The notes under the pieces: generated by a model
What the model was told of the DNA's origin: nothing
The model's database searches: none
What the model saw: only the letters and a program-made list of their open reading frames with translations
In this document: positions 58,224 through 64,000 of the stretch, piece after piece
Layout of the letters: the number at the start of each line of letters is the position of its first letter
Numbering within the stretch: position 1 is the stretch's first letter
Source: Ascoidea rubescens DSM 1968
Taxonomy: Eukaryota; Ascomycota; Saccharomycetes; Ascoideales; Ascoideaceae
NCBI RefSeq assembly: GCF_001661345.1
Contig: NW_017962917.1
Span: forward strand, 930,001 to 994,000
Direction of reading: 5' to 3'
Length of the DNA: 64,000 nt
Position numbers and translations under genes: made by a program

Positions 58224-60764
58224 CTATCTAAAATTGTTGTTCCCATTAACTTGACTATTATTATTAACATTGAGATTGTAATTTAAACTATTGATCTGAT
58301 CATAGTTGTTACTCAAGTTCCCATGAAAGCTTTCTCCGAAACTGTTAATATTCATATTATTAACATTGCTATTCATGAAAGTATTGTTGATTACCACCTT
58401 GTTGTTTTGAGCATTACTACTGTTTAAGCTTTCATTATTAGTCCCAACGCTATTGTTCATAAGTGGTGATGTTTGAAAGTTATTATAAAAATTATTAGCG
58501 AAATTCATATTGAAATTGTTATTGAGGTTATTAACGTTATGTAAATTACTGAAATTAAAACTTCCGTTATCATTCATATTATTTTTCTTTGGCTGATTTG
58601 GGAGTTGTAATTGATTTACATTGGGGTTAATTTTAGTATGAGGACTGAGATTTATGGTGTTATTAATAAATTGAGATGAATCGATAAAGTGGTTAGGTTG
58701 GATAAGTGGGTTGTTCATATTTAGCTGATTGTTTATTGAAGAGTTGATTGAAGTGTTGATTGAAGAGATGATTGGATTGTAAACAGGCATATCGCATTGA
58801 TTCATCTGATTTAGTTGCGCATTTATTACATTGTCATTATTAACTTGATTAACTTGATTAAGTTGGTTAACCTGGTTAATTTGATTATTGATTTGGATGC
58901 CCGAATTTTGTGAAGATTGAGTAGCGCTTTTAATATTAGTATCATTTTTAATTGAGTTTGGATAATTGTTTATTGTATTTAGATTTTGGTTTGGTTGATT
59001 ATTTTGATGATTATTTTGATGATTATTTTGATGATTATTTTGATGATTAAAGACATTTTGGTCAATGTTTATAGAATCACAGGAATTTATTTGTGTTGGT
59101 TGAATCTTAAAAGTTGAAGATTGAATTGAATTTGAAGTATTTTTATTTTTATTTTTATTTTTATTTTTTGATTTTTCTAGATCTTTTTGATTTTTCAACA
59201 TTTCTTCTTCCATTTTTGCCTTTTTTCTTTTAGTCATATATGTTTTTCTTGGTTTTTTAGTATCTTTTGATTTTTTATCAATTTTTGTGGTGTGAATTTT
59301 TGATTTTGTATGAGATTTTGTATGAGATTTTGCGAAATCTTTTTTAGATTTTGATATTGATTTCGATATTGATTTTGATTTTGATTTAGAAGAAGATTTC
59401 TTTGATTTGGTTGAAGTATTGGATGAGTTAGTTGATGTGGAAGTGGTGTTGGAATGGGATGTTGAAGGAGGTGAGGAATTATTTGAATTTTCAGTTTTAA
59501 CATTGATTATGTCTTGAGTATTTTCTTGAGTATTTTCTTGAGTATTTTCTTGATTAAGATGTTGATTAAGATTATTACTAATCATATTCAGTTTTTGAAA
59601 AGAGTTTTTCTTTATATTGTTTATATTGTTTATATTGTTTATATTGTTTATATTGTTTATATTACTTGGATTGCTTGGATTACTTAGATTATTGATATTA
59701 TTTAAATGATTTATTGAAATTGAAGCTCTTTTTTTTATGTTTGATATCATCGCCAATTTCTTTGAGTTTAGGATATTTTTTCTCCAATTTTCAACGTATT
59801 TGAGACGTGAGAACTTGTCCTTTTTGGAGTTGTTTGAGTTGTTGTTTGAATATAGGCACATTAGATCTATAAATTTTGAGTCCAAACTCAAGTTTTTGGT
59901 GTGGGTGGAAGGTTTGAAGTCCTTTTTAAATTCCATCCTATGAATATTGTTATTGTTATTGTTATTGTTGTTGTTGTTGTTTAGTTGGTTTTGGAGAAGT
60001 AAATCTGGGTGGAATATTGAGTTGGGTATGGATAAATTTAAATTTGTGTGAATAAAATTTAAGATTTTTGATTCAATTAGAAGGATATTCAGGTCAGATA
60101 ATAGGGAACTCTGAGAGAAATGAAGTAGTAGATCGTAGTATATGGATAGATTATTTGGTTTTAGTAGAATTTTGAAAAATTTAATGCTTGGGCTGTTTCT
60201 ATGGTCAATTATTTTTAGGATGATGTTGCCGTTGTATAGTAGAGGACTGTTATTAGGAGAGCTTGTGCTAATAGCGTTGGTGTTGTTGAGTAGTAGATGG
60301 GAGAGAAAGTATGGAAAGTGTTGGGCAGCAATAAACTTAAGGAAGATTTTGATTAGTGGGTTATTTTTCAGGATTGTCGAGTCGCTGTTGTTGAATTTGT
60401 AGTGGGAGCTGTAGATGTGGAAGGAGAGGGAGGAGTTGTTTTTATTTCTGGCTAGAATGGCATTATCCAGTTGATTTAGGCTGTCTTTGTGAAGGTTGAA
60501 ATTTAGATTTGAGTAAAAATTGACGAAAAGCTCTTTTGGGGTGGAATGGGAGAAGGTGTTGGAATTCTCGAGTATATTGTGATTATCAGCATGGGAGTGG
60601 GTGGGAGCATGGCTTGAGTTGGAGTTGGAGTTGGAGTTGGAGTTGGAGTTGGAGTTGTTGTGGATTATAGAGTCAACTAGGTTGATATTGTCAGTGGTGA
60701 AATGGGTAGCAGCATTATCGCAGTGAGTATTGTGAAGGGAATCATCAAGACTGGAACTGTTCAT
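58224..60764 (-). CDS. SPT20: SAGA complex subunit Spt20
   Basis: 846 residues. The Spt20 domain lies at about residues 78-235: KELFVNFYSNLNFN, then a segment KIFLKFIAAQHFPYFLSHLL, then the signature LLYNGNIILKIIDHRNS followed by FFKILLKPNNLSIYYDLL and LNILLIESKIL. The D-H-R (DHRN) in the signature is the conserved Spt20 feature. A Lys-rich basic stretch (about 440-520) and a long Asn-rich C-terminal part follow, where other fungi have Gln-rich tails. Spt20 is a structural core subunit of the SAGA co-activator, needed for its integrity and for Gcn4-type activation. Several runs (SNSN, NINNINN, HQNNHQNN) are encoded by simple repeats. It is divergent with the next gene at only about 100 nt. 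Confidence 0.87.
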   Translation of the reverse strand: MNSSSLDDSLHNTHCDNAATHFTTDNINLVDSIIHNNSNSNSNSNSNSNSSHAPTHSHADNHNILENSNTFSHSTPKELFVNFYSNLNFNLHKDSLNQLDNAILARNKNNSSLSFHIYSSHYKFNNSDSTILKNNPLIKIFLKFIAAQHFPYFLSHLLLNNTNAISTSSPNNSPLLYNGNIILKIIDHRNSPSIKFFKILLKPNNLSIYYDLLLHFSQSSLLSDLNILLIESKILNFIHTNLNLSIPNSIFHPDLLLQNQLNNNNNNNNNNNNIHRMEFKKDFKPSTHTKNLSLDSKFIDLMCLYSNNNSNNSKKDKFSRLKYVENWRKNILNSKKLAMISNIKKRASISINHLNNINNLSNPSNPSNINNINNINNINNINNIKKNSFQKLNMISNNLNQHLNQENTQENTQENTQDIINVKTENSNNSSPPSTSHSNTTSTSTNSSNTSTKSKKSSSKSKSKSISKSISKSKKDFAKSHTKSHTKSKIHTTKIDKKSKDTKKPRKTYMTKRKKAKMEEEMLKNQKDLEKSKNKNKNKNKNTSNSIQSSTFKIQPTQINSCDSINIDQNVFNHQNNHQNNHQNNHQNNQPNQNLNTINNYPNSIKNDTNIKSATQSSQNSGIQINNQINQVNQLNQVNQVNNDNVINAQLNQMNQCDMPVYNPIISSINTSINSSINNQLNMNNPLIQPNHFIDSSQFINNTINLSPHTKINPNVNQLQLPNQPKKNNMNDNGSFNFSNLHNVNNLNNNFNMNFANNFYNNFQTSPLMNNSVGTNNESLNSSNAQNNKVVINNTFMNSNVNNMNINSFGESFHGNLSNNYDQINSLNYNLNVNNNSQVNGNNNFR

Positions 60765-61480
60765 TGATGCTCAGTAACAATCCTCAATAGACAATAGCGG
60801 CCAGACAGCGATTCAGAGGCAAAGCAAACATAGGTGGAATTGGACAGTCGCAGCTCGAGCAGCAGAGATGGGAGAGATCCAAACAGCTGCACCAAAACCC
60901 AACCGAGCTCAAATCGAAGGAAAACGAAACAAAAGCCTCTGCTGCCGAAGACGATATCGCTGCGCGCTCCTGAAGAGGCCTCAATGGCAGATGTCTCACC
61001 TCCGCCGCCAGCTATTGTTGCACGAGCCCCTCTGCCGGCAGCAGCGTGCTCCACAGGCCTGGGTGCGTTGCAGCGCGTTCCACTGCGGGCACGTGTGCGT
61101 GCTGGATAGTACACGACCCGTGCTGGTGCTTACACTGCCATGGGATGAGAGGACGCAGCTGCTTCAGATGCCAGCCAGAGCGACCTTGCTCCAGCACAGA
61201 CACTGCTTCATGGCTTTCCCCAACGATGCTGCCTGCCACCCCGAAAGAAACAGCTGCTGCGACCCTTTTGGCGACGACTTCTACAACACCTCCTCGCCTG
61301 CCACCTTGTCCTCGCTCTTTACTCTGCACCCACGCTCCATTGACCACATTTTCGGTTCCACTTCCCCTGAGCCCCTTCATCCTCTGCACGACCTCAATGC
61401 CAACAGTGCTGCCTTTGCCCACAACTGCTGCTCTGCCTTAGCTGCTGTTCCCTTGTACTCGAGTGTCTTGAAGCAAACTC
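60765..61480. other. GC-rich island over the SPT20 divergent promoter and the 5' coding part of the next gene
   Basis: GC-rich from about 60780 to 61450. The promoter proper is only about 100 nt. The island covers the first about 200 codons of the DDB1-like gene and ends rather sharply. Confidence 0.65.
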
Positions 61481-64000
61481 TAATACCAAACCCCAAGATC
61501 CTCTATATTTTCCGCCTAAATGTCTCAATTCAAAACACCACATCTGACAACAAGCCTAACAACGGCCCAAACACTGCTCCCGACACTCATCATAACCAAT
61601 TCCTAACCACAAATCAGGCCACCAATGGCTTCAATCAAGACCTACTCGATTTTATTAAAAACCCGCTGAATACCAATCCGAATACTGATGCTGACATCGA
61701 CAATCATATCGATAACGGTATCGACAATGATATAGACAATGATATAGACATGCAGGTGCAAGGCCTTAAAAATAACACCACTGTCAACTTCAGCGAATTT
61801 GAGTCCGAATCATTCTCTGATGACGAATCCTTTTTGAATTACTTCAAAGACCAGGACTCAAAATTATATAATTCATCCACTAATTTCAATACAACCAAAT
61901 TTCATAACAATGATCAAATTGAAATTGAAAACGAAAATGAAAATGAAATGGGAAATGAAATGGGAAATACTACCATTGTTGATGACACAATCAACAATAC
62001 CACAATCAAAATCAAAAATGAAAATAACATTTCTGATAATAATACTAATAATACTAATGATAATAATGATAATCAAATTATCAAAAAGATCACAGTTATA
62101 CTAAGAAAAACATCAATTGAAATTAATAATAATGGCCTCTTTCTCAATCTACCCTCTTACATTCTCTCGGCTTCAATCTTGCATTCAACTAATAACAATA
62201 ATGATAACTTGCTAATCTATCTAAACTCAAACTATCTATTACTAATAAATTTCTTTTACAACCATTCCAAAAAATCTTTTACTCCACTAATTCTTAACTA
62301 CTGGGATTTCACTTTCAATCCAAATTTCAATCCAAATTTCAATCCAAATTTCAACCCAAACAAATACACTCATACAAAAAACAACCACAATTCTATAAAT
62401 ACAAACCCTTTCAATTCTAATAGAAACAATATCCAAAATATTCTATCAAATCACTCAAACAACTCCTCCTTCACTCTAATTTTCTATAATGGCCTAATAT
62501 CCATTTTCAATAAACTAAACATCCCCAATAATACCTCTAATATCAACAATTTGCAATATTCCGTAAACTCAATCCCCTCAAAGGGAAATATCCTTCATTC
62601 TTGCTACTTGCACACTAATATCCCTCAATCTAACGACTCACATACTAAAAATTTAAAATTGTTCAACCTCATAATTACTGACACAAACAGACTATTAATA
62701 CTAATCTTTTCCTGGTCCCTATCCAATAACCACACTCAACAGAACACTCAACAGAACAACAATTTCAAAAATACTCTAAAAAGACAATCTCTAATTTTAT
62801 CAAATAATTTTGATATCCCAATTTTTGTCATTCCCTTAAAGTCAAACCCAAATATACTACTATTTGTCCTAACCAATAAAATCATCCTAGTTGATACACT
62901 CAACTTGATCCCCGACCAATTTAAAGTCTTTAATATCAACTGGACTTTTCCAACAAACTATTACTGTCCCGATCAAAAAATCAGATCAGATATTATTACG
63001 GATCTAAATAACACCGATGAGGTTTTAATAGCCACCGAAAATGGCATAATTTATTCAGTTATAGTTGCAAACAACTACATTATAGACCTCAATCCGCTCC
63101 TCAATATCGGAAAACAATTAAACGTTTTCATATTTGAAAAACTAAATTTTCAAAAAAATTTCACAAACTCAAATTATCAATTAATCTTTGGCGATGATAA
63201 ATCAGATAGCGGTATCTACTTCATATCTGGTCTTCCAATTTCAAACAAAGAAAAATTATATCCAAATATAAGGTACTTGAAACACTATGAAAATTTGTCT
63301 CCTGTTTTTGATTATAAAATTATAAAGTCTTGCAACAAATATAATTACTCCTCAAACGAATTGTGGCAGATCTCCGGCGAACATAAAAACGGTTCCTTGG
63401 TTCAGTTAAGGTTCGGTTATAAAGCTAAAAGTTATTTTTCCTATTCTAAATTTAAGAAAGCAATAAACTGTTTCCCAATAGTACTTGATTTATTGAACCA
63501 AGAAAATAAATTGGAGAAAAATATATACATATTGTTTTCATTTGAATATGAAAGCTCGCTTTATTATTATAATCACAATGCCAAAACCAATAAAAGTAAA
63601 AATAAAAATAAAAATAATCTAGTTGATATAAATGAATTTAATATTATAGATCAGGAAAGTAAAACTTTAATTGCCTCAACATTAGTAGATTTGAATATTT
63701 GCTGCCAAATTACTGAAAAATCTATTGTGTTGACAGATTTTTGTGAAAAAAGTATAATAATATTTCAATCTAATTATATAATATTTGGAGATATCTTGGA
63801 CAACAAAATTGTTTTCATTAATGAGGTTTTTGATCAAGTTGAAAACAAGAAAAAAATTGAGTTGAACTGTTTTTTGATTTTGAAAGCTAAAAATCAAAAT
63901 CAAAATCAAAATCAAAATCAAAATTATGATCCAGACAGTGATATTGAAATGAAGGAAGATGAAAATGAAAATGAAAAAGAGAAAGATTTTTTGCATATAA
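60868..64000 (+). CDS. DDB1/CPSF-A-like beta-propeller protein (Mms1 candidate), partial at window end
   Basis: An open frame of at least 1044 residues runs off the window. The first ATG in frame is at 60868; another at 60991 (MSHLRRQLLLHEPLC) is equally possible. The protein shows long runs of beta strands: RPVLVLTLPW, ILYIFRLNVS, ITVILRKTS, ILLFVLTNKIILVDTL, EVLIATENGIIYSVIV, then GEHKNGSLVQLRFGYKAK, which recalls the (D/N)GSLRxxRxG signature that precedes the middle propeller in DDB1, Rse1 and Cft1. Divergence and Asn inserts favour Mms1, the adaptor of the Rtt101 ubiquitin ligase in replication stress, but Rse1 or Cft1 cannot be excluded. The first about 200 codons are GC-rich (with many CTG codons), while the rest is AT-rich. 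Confidence 0.6.
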   Translation, partial: MGEIQTAAPKPNRAQIEGKRNKSLCCRRRYRCALLKRPQWQMSHLRRQLLLHEPLCRQQRAPQAWVRCSAFHCGHVCVLDSTRPVLVLTLPWDERTQLLQMPARATLLQHRHCFMAFPNDAACHPERNSCCDPFGDDFYNTSSPATLSSLFTLHPRSIDHIFGSTSPEPLHPLHDLNANSAAFAHNCCSALAAVPLYSSVLKQTLIPNPKILYIFRLNVSIQNTTSDNKPNNGPNTAPDTHHNQFLTTNQATNGFNQDLLDFIKNPLNTNPNTDADIDNHIDNGIDNDIDNDIDMQVQGLKNNTTVNFSEFESESFSDDESFLNYFKDQDSKLYNSSTNFNTTKFHNNDQIEIENENENEMGNEMGNTTIVDDTINNTTIKIKNENNISDNNTNNTNDNNDNQIIKKITVILRKTSIEINNNGLFLNLPSYILSASILHSTNNNNDNLLIYLNSNYLLLINFFYNHSKKSFTPLILNYWDFTFNPNFNPNFNPNFNPNKYTHTKNNHNSINTNPFNSNRNNIQNILSNHSNNSSFTLIFYNGLISIFNKLNIPNNTSNINNLQYSVNSIPSKGNILHSCYLHTNIPQSNDSHTKNLKLFNLIITDTNRLLILIFSWSLSNNHTQQNTQQNNNFKNTLKRQSLILSNNFDIPIFVIPLKSNPNILLFVLTNKIILVDTLNLIPDQFKVFNINWTFPTNYYCPDQKIRSDIITDLNNTDEVLIATENGIIYSVIVANNYIIDLNPLLNIGKQLNVFIFEKLNFQKNFTNSNYQLIFGDDKSDSGIYFISGLPISNKEKLYPNIRYLKHYENLSPVFDYKIIKSCNKYNYSSNELWQISGEHKNGSLVQLRFGYKAKSYFSYSKFKKAINCFPIVLDLLNQENKLEKNIYILFSFEYESSLYYYNHNAKTNKSKNKNKNNLVDINEFNIIDQESKTLIASTLVDLNICCQITEKSIVLTDFCEKSIIIFQSNYIIFGDILDNKIVFINEVFDQVENKKKIELNCFLILKAKNQNQNQNQNQNYDPDSDIEMKEDENENEKEKDFLHI

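Noticed and set aside
61012-61422. 136-codon minus-strand frame in the SPT20 upstream island
   Set aside because: It overlaps the better-supported plus-strand DDB1-like frame and is explained by high GC.
1-64000. tRNA genes
   Set aside because: I scanned for the GGTTCRANTCC B-box on both strands and saw no site with a matching A-box and cloverleaf.

Overview
The window comes from an AT-rich budding yeast (Saccharomycotina). The evidence is short introns with yeast signals (GTATGT or GTAAGT donors, CACTAAC/TACTAAC branch sites, YAG acceptors), intron positions close to start codons, and recognisable orthologues of yeast nuclear genes: TIF3, AME1, HYP2, ALG12, the ZNG1/YNR029C GTPase, GCN4 and SPT20. 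Many proteins carry very long Asn, Ser or Asn/Gln runs. I see no rRNA, tRNA, CRISPR, retroelement or intact DNA transposon. The exact species cannot be named from the sequence alone.

Layout. 0-21 kb: a tiny spliced CxxC protein (-), a divergent WD40-like protein (+), TIF3/eIF4B (+), a membrane RING-H2 protein (-), a 1522-residue Asn/Gln-rich protein (+), kinetochore AME1 (-, spliced), eIF5A HYP2 (+, long intron) and a SAP-domain membrane protein (-, spliced). 21-30 kb: a 2.9 kb gene-free stretch, an APC-family permease (+), then a decayed leucine-rich-repeat gene and further decayed coding pieces (-). 30-47 kb: four genes with five Ioc4-type PWWP domains (two +, one -, one +), interleaved with ALG12 (-), ZNG1 (+) and a BED-finger protein (+). 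47-64 kb: a trypsin-like protease ending in a peroxisomal signal (-), a glycogen-targeting PP1 subunit (+), an unrecognised coiled-coil protein (+), GCN4 with a multi-uORF leader (-), SPT20 (-) and the first part of a DDB1/CPSF-A-like protein, possibly Mms1 (+, runs off the end).

Several genes concern chromatin and transcription: the Ioc4-type proteins (Ioc4 is an Isw1b remodeller subunit that reads H3K36me3), Spt20 (SAGA), Gcn4 (which recruits SAGA), Ame1 (inner kinetochore) and possibly Mms1. They look like independent neighbours rather than an operon-like unit. The most unusual content is the local expansion of PWWP genes, which share an intron at the same codon position, beside a dead gene. 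The second oddity is a set of GC-rich islands, mostly in promoters and rich in CCAATCA boxes, set in otherwise very AT-rich DNA. Two islands spill into coding sequence. Start codons and splice sites were chosen by eye; no alignment or database search was run.
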